NCBI GenBank assembly: GCA_036267955.1
Contig: DATAVB010000148.1
Location: forward strand, 1-64,000
Origin: DATAVB01 sp036267955
Lineage (GTDB): Bacteria > Actinomycetota > Actinomycetes > Mycobacteriales > QHCD01
Direction of reading: 5' to 3'
DNA length: 64,000 nucleotides
Made by a program: the position numbers and the translations under genes. Below are positions 43,006 through 52,278 of the stretch, in pieces. Below the pieces are notes generated by a model. The model worked only from the letters and a program-made list of their open reading frames with translations. It was not told where the DNA came from and did not search any database. Every line of letters begins with the position of its first letter. The stretch's first letter is position 1.

Positions 43006-43656
43006 TCAGTCGCTTGCCGGGGCCAGGCTTGCGTCGCGATGCCGGTCGCGCAGGGCGCGCAGCTGAGATTCGGTGATCCGGCGGCTGGACAGCGGCGGAA
43101 GTTCGTCGAGGTCGAAGAAGCCGACGTCGGTGGTCTCGCCGTCCAGACCGGCCTGTGGCTGGGCGTCCGGGTCGGTGGGCTCGCAGAGATACGCGAGTTT
43201 CCAGATGTGGAACGGCGCGCCGCCGACCCGGTGGCCGTTGCTGACCATGCCGTCCCAGACGGCGGCGACCCGGTGGGCGGTGACCTTCAGACCGGCCTCC
43301 TCGGCGAACTCCCGTTCCACCGCGGCCCGGGGCCGGTCCAGCGGATCGGCCCAGCCACCGGGCAGCGTCCAGCAGCCGTCCGAGGCCTCCCGGACCAGTA
43401 GGACCCGGTCGGCGTCGAAGAGCGCGCCCCGCACGTCGAGGTGCGGGGTGGCGTACCCGCTGTCGAGCTCGAGCACGGCGGAGATCTCCTCGGCCGGATG
43501 CTCGGCCAGCAGGCCGAAGACCTCGGCGGAAATCTCGCGCAGCCGCCGGTAGCGGGACAGGTCGTAGCGGTCGGTGGCGAAGGCCAGACCGGTCTGCGAC
43601 AGGGCGGCGAGCTCCATCCCGATCGCGCGCAGCTGTTCTCCGACCGATTCGCTCAT
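43006..43656 (-). CDS. Nudix hydrolase with N-terminal helical domain
   Basis: The protein is 216 aa. Residues 1-60 match the Nudix N-terminal helical domain of ADP-ribose-pyrophosphatase-like enzymes. The Nudix box near residues 100-122 runs GGWADPLDRPRAAVEREF then AEEAGL, with Asp in the place of the first Glu. It hydrolyses a nucleoside diphosphate linked to another group; the substrate is unknown. GGGGAGG lies ten bases before the ATG. Confidence 0.85.
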   Translation of the reverse strand: MSESVGEQLRAIGMELAALSQTGLAFATDRYDLSRYRRLREISAEVFGLLAEHPAEEISAVLELDSGYATPHLDVRGALFDADRVLLVREASDGCWTLPGGWADPLDRPRAAVEREFAEEAGLKVTAHRVAAVWDGMVSNGHRVGGAPFHIWKLAYLCEPTDPDAQPQAGLDGETTDVGFFDLDELPPLSSRRITESQLRALRDRHRDASLAPASD

Positions 43657-43920
43657 CTGCCGTGCCTCCCCGATGTCCGCTCTGTCATACCGTCCGGCGG
43701 GCCACCGGCGCCACCGACGGTGCCCCGAGTCACACGCCCGCTCCCCGGCCAGCTACTCGATATCAGGATCGCTCCCCCCTCCGATCGAAGTGCGCTTTAC
43801 CCGGGACTAGCCGGTCCTCTTCCCGATCGAAGTGCGCTTTACCCGGGATCGGCGTGCTGTGGCACGGGTAAAGCGCACTTCGATCGGAGGGGGAGGGGAT
43901 CGCGGGCGCCTGGCTTGGTG
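43657..43920. repeat. Type C palindromic elements in the ileS-Nudix gap
   Basis: No gene lies between 43657 and 44049. The core GATCGAAGTGCGCTTTACCC occurs in direct orientation at 43783-43802 and 43825-43844 and inverted near 43867-43886, so the second and third copies can form a stem of about 24 bp. Related copies lie at 57062-57126 and 63448-63611. Confidence 0.8.
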
Positions 43921-43962
43921 GTGTCTGCGTTATGCCGGCTATGGCCGGTATAACGCAGACAC
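43921..43962. repeat. Dispersed palindromic element, type B
   Basis: The left arm GTGTCTGCGTTATGCCGGC pairs with the 19-base right arm ending ATAACGCAGACAC, with one wobble pair, around a central TATG. The stem is shared in reverse orientation with the element at 23410-23439. It lies 88 bp past the ileS 3' end and may act as its terminator. Confidence 0.75.
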
Positions 43963-44049
43963 GATCGTCGACAGGGCCCGGTCTGCCGGCATGACGTCGA
44001 CATGATCATGGAACCGGCCGCGGCGGCCAGTCCAGCCGCGGCCGGTCGG

Positions 44050-47000
44050 CTAGGCCGGCAGGATTGTCACCGCGACGCGCTCGCCGTCGCCGACCGCCAC
44101 CGCCGTCTCGACGTCCGGCGGTACGGGTCCGGTCAGGAGCACGTCGGTGGCCAATGTCTCCCCCGCCAGGAGATCGCGGTGCGTGACCAGAGCGGCCAGC
44201 GCTCCCGGGGTGCCCGCGATCTGCAGCCGGATCCGGTCCGCGACCTCCAGCCCGGCCTCGCGCCGCGCCGCTTGCACCACCCGGACGGCATCCCGGGCCA
44301 CCCCCTCCGCGGTCAACTCCGGCGTGGCGACGGTGTCGAGCACCACCATTCCGCGCCCGGACGGGAGTGCCGCCGCCGCGGTTCCCTCGGCCGGAGCCAC
44401 CTCGAGGGTGAACTCGCCCTCCAGCAGAGGCACCCCGCCGGCGACCACCGTTCCGCCGTCCGCCGACCAGTCGCCGGACCGCACCGCGGCGATCACCCGC
44501 TGGACGTCCCGGCCCAGCCGCGGGCCCAGCGCCCGCGGCACGACCTTCAGGTTGGTGCTGCTGGCCGCCTGCTCGTCGCCGGTGAGCACGACCTGCTTGA
44601 CGTTGACCTCGGTGCCGATCAGCTCGGTGAATGCCACCAGACCGGCCGACACCGGGCCGGCGACGGTCAGTGACGCGAGCGGCTGCCGGACCCGTAGTTT
44701 GTGCGCCTTCCGGACCGACAGCGCCGCCGAACACACCTCCCGCACCTTGTCCATTGTGGACACCAAAGCGGCATCCTTCGGAAGGTCCGCCGGCGACGGC
44801 CAGTCGGTCAGGTGCACGCTGCGGCCGCCGGTGAGGCCGCGCCAGACCCGTTCGGTCTCCATCGGCAGCAGCGGCGCCGCCACCCGGGTCAACGTCTCCA
44901 GCACCGTGTACAGCGTGTCGAACGCATCCGCATCGGCGCGCCAGAAGCGATCCCGGCTCCGGCGGATGTACCAGTTGCAGAGCACGTCCAGGAATTCCCG
45001 GATCTCACTGCAGACCGCCGATATGTCATAGGCGTCCAATTGCCCGGTCACCGAGCCGACCAGATCGTGCAGCTTCGCCAGCACGTAACGGTCCAGCAGA
45101 TGTGGCGAATCGGTCCGACTTCTGGCCTGGTGTCCGCCGGTATTGGCATACAGCGCGAAGAAATACCAGGCATTCCACAACGGCAGCATCGCCTGCCGGG
45201 CGGCGTCCCGGATCGCGGTCTCGGTCAGCGCGCCTTCCCCACCGCGCACCAACGGTGAGGACAGCAGCGACCAGCGCACCGCGTCCGACCCGTACAGGTC
45301 GAACATCTTCTCCGGGTCCGGGAAATTGCGCCGGCTCTTGCTGGCCTTCCGCCCGTCGTCGCCGAGCACGACGCCGTGGGTGACGGCGGTACGGAATGCC
45401 GGCCGGTCGAAAAGCGCCGTGGCCAGGACGTGCAGGTTGTAGAACCAGGCCCGGGTCTGGCCGATGTATTCGACGATGAAATCGCCTGGGTAATGTTTGT
45501 CGAACCAGTCGGCATTCTCGAACGGATAGTGCACCTGGGCGAATGGCATCGACCCGGATTCGAACCAGCAGTCCAGCACCTCCGGCACCCGGCGCATCAT
45601 CGATTTTCCGGTCGGGTCGTCGGGATTGGGCCGGACGAGGTCATCGACCGCGGGACGGTGCAGGTCGGTCGGCCGGACGCCGAAATCCCGCTGCAATTCG
45701 TCCAGTGACCCGTAGACATCGACCCGCGGGTAACTCGGATCGTCGGATTTCCAGACCGGGATCGGTGAACCCCAGAAACGATTTCGGCTGATCGACCAGT
45801 CGTGCGCGTTCGCCAGCCATTTCCCGAACGAGCCGTCCCGGACGTGCGAGGGCACCCAGTCGATCTGCTGGTTCAGCTCGACCATCCGCTCGCGCAGCTT
45901 CGTCACCTCGACGAACCAACTCGTCACGGCCTTGTAGACCAGCGGGGTGTCGCAGCGCCAGCAGTGCGGATAGCTGTGGGTGTACGGAGCCCGACGCAAC
46001 AGAGCGCCCCGGGCGGCCAGATCGGCGATGATGGGCTCGTTGGCGTCGAAAACCTGCGTGCCCTGGTAGTCCGGCACCAGTTCGGTAAACCGGGCCCGCT
46101 CGTCGACGGTCAGCACCGTCGGGATTCCGGCGTCCGCGCAGGCCTTCTGGTCGTCCTCGCCGTACGCCGGAGCGAGGTGCACGATGCCGGTGCCGTCCTC
46201 GGCGGTGACGAAATCGGCCGCCAGCACGCGGAATGCACCGGCAGTGTCGGCCAGGTAGGGAAAGAGCGGCCGGTAGGTTGCGCCGACCAGGTCAGCGCCG
46301 GAGACCGTGCCCACCCGGGTCGCGTCACCAAGCTCGTCGGCGTAGTCCGCGAGCCGCGATTCCGCCACCACATAACGGGTCCCGGCCTGTTCGACCACCG
46401 CATAGTCGATGTCGGCGCCGACGGCGAGGGCCAGATTGGATGGCAGCGTCCACGGCGTGGTGGTCCAGACCAGCAGCCGGTCGCCGCTGACCAGTTCGAA
46501 CGCGACCGTGACCGTGGTGTCCTCGCGGTCCCGGTAGGCGTCGTCCAATTTGGTCTCGGAATTCGACAGCGGAGTCTCGCAGCGCCAGCAATAGGCCAGC
46601 ACCCGGAAGCCCTCGTAGATCAACCCTTTCTCGTACAACCGCCCGAACGCCCACAGGACACTTTCCATATAGGACAGATCGAGTGTCTTGTAGCCGTGCT
46701 CGAAGTCGACCCAGCGGGCCTGCCGGGTGACGTACTCCTGGAATTCCCGGGTGTAGCGCAACACCGAGGTCCGGCAGTGTTCGTTGAACGCGGCGACGCC
46801 CAATTCGACGATCTGGCGCTTGCCGGAGATGCCGAGTTCCCGTTCCGCCGCCACCTCGGCCGGCAGCCCGTGGGTGTCCCAGCCGAATCGCCGCTCCACC
46901 CGGCGGCCACGCATCGTCTGGTAGCGCGGCACAACGTCCTTGATGAACCCGGTGAGCAGGTGTCCGTAGTGCGGCAGCCCATTGGCGAACGGCGGCCCGT

Positions 47001-47166
47001 CGTAGAAGACGTATTCGTTCGCGCCATCCGGCCCGGCCGCGCGAGCCTCGACCGAGGCGACAAAGGTGTCATCCCGCTGCCAGAAATCCAGAATGGCGCG
47101 TTCCAGCTCGGGGAATGCCGGCTGACCGGTCACCGCACTGGTCGGGTCGTCCTTCGGATAACTCAC
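44050..47166 (-). CDS. ileS: Isoleucyl-tRNA synthetase
   Basis: The protein is 1038 aa from the GTG at 47166 (MSYPKDDPTSAV). HIGH is PPFANGLPHYGHLLTG near residue 65, and the KMSKS loop is DDGRKASKSRRN near 608. The length and the sequence style fit the eukaryote-like (type 2) IleRS found in many actinobacteria, which is often less sensitive to mupirocin. That sensitivity is known for the family and not tested here. A GAGG six bases upstream lies in the T-box sequestering hairpin. Confidence 0.97.
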   Translation of the reverse strand: MSYPKDDPTSAVTGQPAFPELERAILDFWQRDDTFVASVEARAAGPDGANEYVFYDGPPFANGLPHYGHLLTGFIKDVVPRYQTMRGRRVERRFGWDTHGLPAEVAAERELGISGKRQIVELGVAAFNEHCRTSVLRYTREFQEYVTRQARWVDFEHGYKTLDLSYMESVLWAFGRLYEKGLIYEGFRVLAYCWRCETPLSNSETKLDDAYRDREDTTVTVAFELVSGDRLLVWTTTPWTLPSNLALAVGADIDYAVVEQAGTRYVVAESRLADYADELGDATRVGTVSGADLVGATYRPLFPYLADTAGAFRVLAADFVTAEDGTGIVHLAPAYGEDDQKACADAGIPTVLTVDERARFTELVPDYQGTQVFDANEPIIADLAARGALLRRAPYTHSYPHCWRCDTPLVYKAVTSWFVEVTKLRERMVELNQQIDWVPSHVRDGSFGKWLANAHDWSISRNRFWGSPIPVWKSDDPSYPRVDVYGSLDELQRDFGVRPTDLHRPAVDDLVRPNPDDPTGKSMMRRVPEVLDCWFESGSMPFAQVHYPFENADWFDKHYPGDFIVEYIGQTRAWFYNLHVLATALFDRPAFRTAVTHGVVLGDDGRKASKSRRNFPDPEKMFDLYGSDAVRWSLLSSPLVRGGEGALTETAIRDAARQAMLPLWNAWYFFALYANTGGHQARSRTDSPHLLDRYVLAKLHDLVGSVTGQLDAYDISAVCSEIREFLDVLCNWYIRRSRDRFWRADADAFDTLYTVLETLTRVAAPLLPMETERVWRGLTGGRSVHLTDWPSPADLPKDAALVSTMDKVREVCSAALSVRKAHKLRVRQPLASLTVAGPVSAGLVAFTELIGTEVNVKQVVLTGDEQAASSTNLKVVPRALGPRLGRDVQRVIAAVRSGDWSADGGTVVAGGVPLLEGEFTLEVAPAEGTAAAALPSGRGMVVLDTVATPELTAEGVARDAVRVVQAARREAGLEVADRIRLQIAGTPGALAALVTHRDLLAGETLATDVLLTGPVPPDVETAVAVGDGERVAVTILPA

Positions 47167-47390
47167 CGCTGCCTCGTCTCGTCGCTGCCATTGCAGGGAC
47201 GAGAGCCTGCGGCTCCCGCGGTACCACCCCACTTGGCGCCGCACGCGGCACCCACTCATCGACCGGCTGTGACGGGCCGGACCCGCCCGGTTCTACTGAG
47301 GCGTCCACGAGGACGGACACCAGTTCTTCCGGAAGCTCACCGGTGATAGCCGGATCAACGCCGTGGTCGTTCCAGCCTAGCCGACCGTGT
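47167..47390 (-). promoter_or_regulatory. Ile-specific translational T-box leader
   Basis: The minus strand holds GGGGTGGTACCGCGG (47230-47216), the T-box that senses the tRNA 3' end. Upstream, GGCTATCACCGGTGAG carries an ATC specifier codon (47347-47345) in the Stem I loop context. Downstream, TCTCGTC pairs with GACGAGA next to the ileS ribosome binding site. This is the actinobacterial translational T-box: uncharged tRNA-Ile frees the binding site. Confidence 0.88.
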
Positions 47391-47413
47391 CACGCCAATA
47401 TTCCGGAGCAGGA

Positions 47414-48601
47414 TCAGGCGCGGGGGGCGATCTTGCTGCGCATGTGGATGTTCTGCAGCAACCCGATCGCCATGCAGTCCGCGAACATCGACGAGCCGCC
47501 ATAAGAGACGAAGGGCAGCGGCAGGCCGGTCACCGGCATGATCCCGAGTGTCATGCCGATATTCACGAAGGTCTGGAACACGAACCACGCGACCACCCCG
47601 GAGGCGGCCAGCTTCCCGAAGGTGTCCGGCGACCGCCCCGCGATCCGCAGCGCCCGCCACAGCATGATCGCGAAGAGCACGACGATCCCACCGGCGCCGA
47701 GCAGGCCGAGCTCCTCCCCCGCGACGCTGAAGACGAAGTCGGTCTGCTGCTCGGGTACGAACCGGCCCTGCGTCTGCTTTCCGTGGAAGAGCCCCTGCCC
47801 GGTGATTCCGCCGGTGGCGATGGCGATCCGCGCCTGCTGCACGTTGTACGCCGCGCTGCTGTTGCCGGTTGGATTGGTGAATGCCTTGAACCGGTCGAGC
47901 TGGTAATTCTTCAGAACGTGCAGCGCCACGGCCGCGTAGGCGACGATCACGCCCAGCATGATCAGCGTGACGATCCATTTCCAGGACACCCCGGCCACCG
48001 ACAGCACGATCAGGATGGTGAAGACGAAGACCATCACCGTGCCGACGTCGGGCTGCAGCATGATCAGCCCCATCGGAATCGCGGCCAGCAGCAGCACCAG
48101 CGGCACGTCCAGGCCGACCCGCCGGTGTTCCCGGTCGCGCCGTTCGGCCAGCAGCATCGCCATGCTGACGACCAGTCCGAATTTGGCGAATTCCGAGGGC
48201 TGGATCTGAAATCCGGCCGGCAGCACGATCCAGGAGTGCGCACCGTTGATCGTCGAGCCGATGCCGAGAACGGCGATCAGCCCCAGGCAGGACGCGAGGT
48301 AGATCGCCGGCGCGTAGGTGCGCAGCTTGCGGTAGTCGACCACCGCGATCGCGGTGCCCAGCACCAAGCCGATCACCATGTTGAGCAGGTGTTTCTTGAA
48401 GTACGCCTCGGGATCCGCGCCCAGATCGAGCTGCCGCTGCTTCGTCGCCGACCAGACCAGCAGCGAGCCGATCATGGCCAGGGCGAAGGCCACCGCGAGC
48501 AGGATCCAGTCAACCCGGCGCCAGGCCGAGACCTCGCCGCGCAGTGGTCGGGACGCCGACCGGATCGCCGACGGTGTGATCGAGCGCCCGACATCAACCA
48601 T
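47414..48601 (-). CDS. rodA: Rod-shape-determining SEDS glycosyltransferase RodA
   Basis: The protein is 395 aa with about ten membrane segments. SEDS motifs GFQIQPSEFAKFGLVV, LQPDVGTVMVF and the large outer loop ending VAGEELGLLGAGG are present, and LPLPFVSYGGSSMF closes it. RodA polymerises lipid II in wall elongation with its partner PBP2. Its start overlaps the mrdA stop by eight bases, so the two are coupled. Confidence 0.95.
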   Translation of the reverse strand: MVDVGRSITPSAIRSASRPLRGEVSAWRRVDWILLAVAFALAMIGSLLVWSATKQRQLDLGADPEAYFKKHLLNMVIGLVLGTAIAVVDYRKLRTYAPAIYLASCLGLIAVLGIGSTINGAHSWIVLPAGFQIQPSEFAKFGLVVSMAMLLAERRDREHRRVGLDVPLVLLLAAIPMGLIMLQPDVGTVMVFVFTILIVLSVAGVSWKWIVTLIMLGVIVAYAAVALHVLKNYQLDRFKAFTNPTGNSSAAYNVQQARIAIATGGITGQGLFHGKQTQGRFVPEQQTDFVFSVAGEELGLLGAGGIVVLFAIMLWRALRIAGRSPDTFGKLAASGVVAWFVFQTFVNIGMTLGIMPVTGLPLPFVSYGGSSMFADCMAIGLLQNIHMRSKIAPRA

Positions 48602-50867
48602 CGGGACCGCCGGGTCGGCGCCGCTGTCTTCGGTTGACCTGCCGGAACGAGAACGTGCGGATCACCGCCGCCGGACCGTTCAGCGGTCCGGCGACGTTCG
48701 CCGTGCCCGCCGGGGTGGCGCTCGCCTGCGGCGGCGCGCCCACGATGTCGCCGGCCGGCGCCTGGTCGGCGTACGGGGTGATCTTCGGTAGCTGCTGCGG
48801 CATCTGGCCGCCGGGCAGCGCCGCCTGCACCGGGTGCTTCGTGCTGCCCCCGACCCCGTACAGGCCCTCGTACACCTTGCGCACCATCGGCGCGGCGGCC
48901 CGGGCGCCGGTGCCGCCCTGCTCGACCATGCCGACGATGACGTACTTCTGGGTGCCGGCCCGGGACCACGAGGCGAACCAGGAGGTGTCCTGCTTGCCGT
49001 ACACCTCGGCGGTGCCGGTCTTGCCGCCCATCGGGAACCGGCTGACCGGATAGCCGGCGAACGCCGGCTCGCCCGACACGCTGCCGTTGACCCCGAATCG
49101 CAGCGCCTGCTGGATGTACTTGAGCACGTCCGGACTGACCGGAACGTGCCGGCGCACCTTGGGCTTGATGGTCTGCACGACCTTGCCGTGCGGGTCGACG
49201 ATCGCCTTGCCGATGGTCGGCTCGTAGAGCGTGCCGCCGTTGACCATCGCGCTGTAGGCGGTCGCCAGCTGCAACGGGCTCACCGTCGTCTCGCCCTGCC
49301 CGATCGCCATGTCGGCGGCCTCGCCGATGCGGAACCGCCAGCCGTCGCTGCAGTTCTCCTTCGCCAGCTCGGTGAGGTACGCGCGCCGAGTCTTGTCCGC
49401 AACGGTGGGGTAGCCCTGCTTCGCGTTGGTGCAGTACTGCTTCTTGTCCGCATCCCAGCGCTGCTGGAGGAATTTCCGGTCGACGATCTGCCCCGAGGTC
49501 TGATCGCCGGCCGGCAGGTCGATCCCGGGGGCGCTGCCGAAGCCGTACGCGCGGGCCATTGCCTGCAGCGCCTCGACCGGCTGCTTTCCGTTGTCGACCA
49601 GCTTCTGGTCGGAGTTCCAGCCCTGTATCGCGAATTTGTAGAAGAACGTGTCGCAGGAGAAGGCCAGCGCCCGGGCCAGCGTGATGTTGCCACTGAGCGA
49701 CTCGCTGTCGTAGTTGGTCTTCTTCTGGTTGCCGACCTGCAGGTTGGGCGGGCAGGCCGCGGTCTGGTTCAGGCCCAGCTGGTGGTCCATCACGATCGCC
49801 GAGGAGGTCGAGAGCTTGAACGTCGAACCAGGCGCGAACTGGCCCTGCACCGCGCGGGAGACCATCGGTGTCCCGGCCGACGGCGAGCTGAGCTTGGCCA
49901 GCTCGCTCTGGCTGATCCCGCCGATGAACACGTTCGGGTCGTAGTTGGGGTAGCTGGCCAGCGCCAGCACCCGGCCGGTGTCGGGGTCCATCACGACCAC
50001 GGCCCCGGTCGGCGCGACGAAGTTCTTGTGCGACTTGGCGTCGTACACCTTGCGGCTGGCGGCCAGCTCGTTCTGCAACGAGCGCTGGGCGAGCTTCTCG
50101 ACCGAGGTGTCCAGGCTGGTGACGAGCGTGTCCCCCGGCTTGGCCTGCTGGGTCTTCACCGTTCCGGTCGCCGCACCGGTCGGGTCGACCGCGACGGTGC
50201 GGATGCCGTCCGTGCCGCGCAGGTACGAGTCGTACTGCTTCTCCAGGCCACTGCGCCCGACGCTGTCCTCGTCGTGCAGCCCGGCACCCGGCTCGGAGGC
50301 GCTGGCATCGATCTCGTCCTGGGTGACCGCGCCGGTGTAGCCGACCTCGTGCCCGGCGACAGCGTCCTGCGGGTACTGCCGCACCGGGGCGGCGTCAACC
50401 ACGACGCCGCGGAAGTCCTCCCGATGCTCGGAGATCCGCAGCACCTGGGCATTGGTGGCCTTGGTGGCAACCGGGACCGGCTGCACCGGGGAACCCGTCC
50501 AGCACGGCTTCTTCACACCCTTGGTGCAGAGCCTGATCTCGTTGCGCAGCTGGCCGGACGGCACGTGGATCACCTTGGCCAGCCGGCGCAGCACGTTGCC
50601 GCCCTTGCCCGGCTGCTTGGCCAGCACGCTCCGGTCGACGGAGACGACCAGCGACTGGCGGTTGTCGGCCAGCGGACGGCCCATGTCGTCGACGATGTCG
50701 CCGCGCGGCGCTGGCAGCACCACTTCCCGGGTGTGCTGCCGGTTCGCCGACTGGGTGAGCTCGGACTTGTCCACCACCTGCAGGTAGTAGAGGCGGGTGC
50801 CGAGTGTCACCACGAGTGCCACGACCAGCACCCGCAGGACCAGCATCCGCAGGCCGATTCGCTCCAT
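48594..50867 (-). CDS. mrdA: Penicillin-binding protein 2 (class B transpeptidase)
   Basis: The protein is 757 aa. One N-terminal anchor (residues about 8-25), the pedestal region (APRGDIVDDMGRPLADNR), and a transpeptidase domain with the catalytic GSTFKLS near residue 348, SCDTFFYK and KTGTAE near 614. An extended Pro/Gln/Ala-rich tail follows and is longer than in E. coli PBP2. It cross-links wall peptides during elongation with RodA. GGAGGGGG precedes the ATG. Confidence 0.95.
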   Translation of the reverse strand: MERIGLRMLVLRVLVVALVVTLGTRLYYLQVVDKSELTQSANRQHTREVVLPAPRGDIVDDMGRPLADNRQSLVVSVDRSVLAKQPGKGGNVLRRLAKVIHVPSGQLRNEIRLCTKGVKKPCWTGSPVQPVPVATKATNAQVLRISEHREDFRGVVVDAAPVRQYPQDAVAGHEVGYTGAVTQDEIDASASEPGAGLHDEDSVGRSGLEKQYDSYLRGTDGIRTVAVDPTGAATGTVKTQQAKPGDTLVTSLDTSVEKLAQRSLQNELAASRKVYDAKSHKNFVAPTGAVVVMDPDTGRVLALASYPNYDPNVFIGGISQSELAKLSSPSAGTPMVSRAVQGQFAPGSTFKLSTSSAIVMDHQLGLNQTAACPPNLQVGNQKKTNYDSESLSGNITLARALAFSCDTFFYKFAIQGWNSDQKLVDNGKQPVEALQAMARAYGFGSAPGIDLPAGDQTSGQIVDRKFLQQRWDADKKQYCTNAKQGYPTVADKTRRAYLTELAKENCSDGWRFRIGEAADMAIGQGETTVSPLQLATAYSAMVNGGTLYEPTIGKAIVDPHGKVVQTIKPKVRRHVPVSPDVLKYIQQALRFGVNGSVSGEPAFAGYPVSRFPMGGKTGTAEVYGKQDTSWFASWSRAGTQKYVIVGMVEQGGTGARAAAPMVRKVYEGLYGVGGSTKHPVQAALPGGQMPQQLPKITPYADQAPAGDIVGAPPQASATPAGTANVAGPLNGPAAVIRTFSFRQVNRRQRRRPGGPDG

Positions 50868-50883
50868 TGCGTCCCCCTCCGCC

Positions 50884-51393
50884 TTACCGTACGACCGCGA
50901 CGCGCAGCCGACGGACCACCGCGGCGACCACCGGGACGACGAACGGCGTGAGCATCACGTCGTAGACAACCTCTTCGGGCAGGCCCTTCAGCTGCGTTCC
51001 CCAGGCGATGCCGTGCCGCCCGATGAGCGCGTACACGATCAGATAGAGCAGGAATGACGCGACGGCCATGACGGCGACGATCACCACCGGCCAGAAGACG
51101 CTGCGTTCGCTCGGCGCCTCGATCCGGCCGACGACCAGACCGACCGCCAGGAACACCAGCGCCAACAGGCCCAGTGGGTGGTCGCTGATCAGATCGGCCG
51201 CCAGGCCGGTCGCGAAACCCATCCCGACACCGGCCGGAATGCCGCCAGCCAGCGCCGCGGCGATCACCAGGACCAGCAGCAGATTGGGGGCGTTGCCCGG
51301 CAGTGGCAGCCGGCTCAACACGGCGGTCTGCAGCGCCAGGGCGACCACGATCGCGATGACGGCGGCGATGACGGTGCTCGGACGTACGGTCAT
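50884..51393 (-). CDS. mreD: Rod-shape-determining protein MreD
   Basis: The protein is 169 aa, almost wholly hydrophobic with five or so membrane segments (VIAAVIAIVVALALQTAVLS, LLALVFLAVGLVVGRIEA). The position between mreC and mrdA and the size identify it. It links MreBC to the wall enzymes. Its ATG overlaps the mreC stop (ATGA). Confidence 0.9.
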   Translation of the reverse strand: MTVRPSTVIAAVIAIVVALALQTAVLSRLPLPGNAPNLLLVLVIAAALAGGIPAGVGMGFATGLAADLISDHPLGLLALVFLAVGLVVGRIEAPSERSVFWPVVIVAVMAVASFLLYLIVYALIGRHGIAWGTQLKGLPEEVVYDVMLTPFVVPVVAAVVRRLRVAVVR

Positions 51394-52250
51394 CGGCCCG
51401 GCTTCCGTGGTGGGGCCGAGCTCTGCGCCGACAACTGGCGCGAGTCCGGTTTCGGGGCGGTCAGCACGATGCCGACGACGTCCAGCGCCGAGTAGCCGAC
51501 GTACGGCTTGACCGACGCCGTGCCGGCCTTGGCCGACACCGTCGACACCTTGCCGAGCGGCACCCCGGCGGCATAGGTGGAGGCGCCGTACGGCCCGGTA
51601 ATGAGGACGTCGCCGACCTTGACCTTCGAATCCGGGTTGAGCGGGGTGAAGTGCATCCGGCCCAGCCCGGCGCCGGTGGCGATGCCGAGCTCACCGGTGC
51701 GGGCGACCCGGACGCCGACCGAGGAGCCGGGGTCGATGGCCAGCACGACGGTGCTGGTGCTCGTGCTCGCCTGCTTGACCCGACCGACCAGGCCGTCGGC
51801 GCTGATCACGGTCATCCCGGTGCGCACCCCCTGCGCCGTGCCTGCGTCGATCCGGATCGCCCACTCGAAGCCGAGGGACGGACCGAAGTCCAGGACCGTC
51901 GAGGTCGCCACCTTGAAATGGGTCCGGCCAATGAGCAGGCCGAGCCGGCTCATCGCCTTGGCGCGTTCGGCGTTGACCGAGGAGGTCCGCAGCTCGGTCT
52001 GTAGCTGCGCGTTCTGCCGTTTGAGGTCGTCGATCTTGCGCTTGTTGGAGCCGACGTCAGGGAGCCCGGCGAAGAAGTCGCCGACCGGGTTGACCACCGA
52101 GGTCAGTCCGCGTTCGACCGGGCCGAAGCCGCGGTTGGCGACGTTGCGGGCGCTGGTGAAGCTGCTGCCCTGTGCGTCCAGCACGAGCAGCGCGACGCAC
52201 ACCGCCAGCAGCCCGATGATCGTGTATCGCTGCCGCCGGCCGGATCTCAT
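51390..52250 (-). CDS. mreC: Rod-shape-determining protein MreC
   Basis: The protein is 286 aa from the ATG at 52250, preceded by GGAGCGGAAG. A single membrane segment (TIIGLLAVCVALLVLD, residues 9-25) is followed by a coiled coil (about 65-100, KIDDLKRQNAQLQTEL) and the paired beta domains (VISADGLVGRV, ITGPYGASTYAAGVPLGKV). It scaffolds PBP2 outside the membrane. Confidence 0.93.
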   Translation of the reverse strand: MRSGRRQRYTIIGLLAVCVALLVLDAQGSSFTSARNVANRGFGPVERGLTSVVNPVGDFFAGLPDVGSNKRKIDDLKRQNAQLQTELRTSSVNAERAKAMSRLGLLIGRTHFKVATSTVLDFGPSLGFEWAIRIDAGTAQGVRTGMTVISADGLVGRVKQASTSTSTVVLAIDPGSSVGVRVARTGELGIATGAGLGRMHFTPLNPDSKVKVGDVLITGPYGASTYAAGVPLGKVSTVSAKAGTASVKPYVGYSALDVVGIVLTAPKPDSRQLSAQSSAPPRKPGR

Positions 52251-52278
52251 CACTTCCGCTCCACAGGGTGCGAACCTG

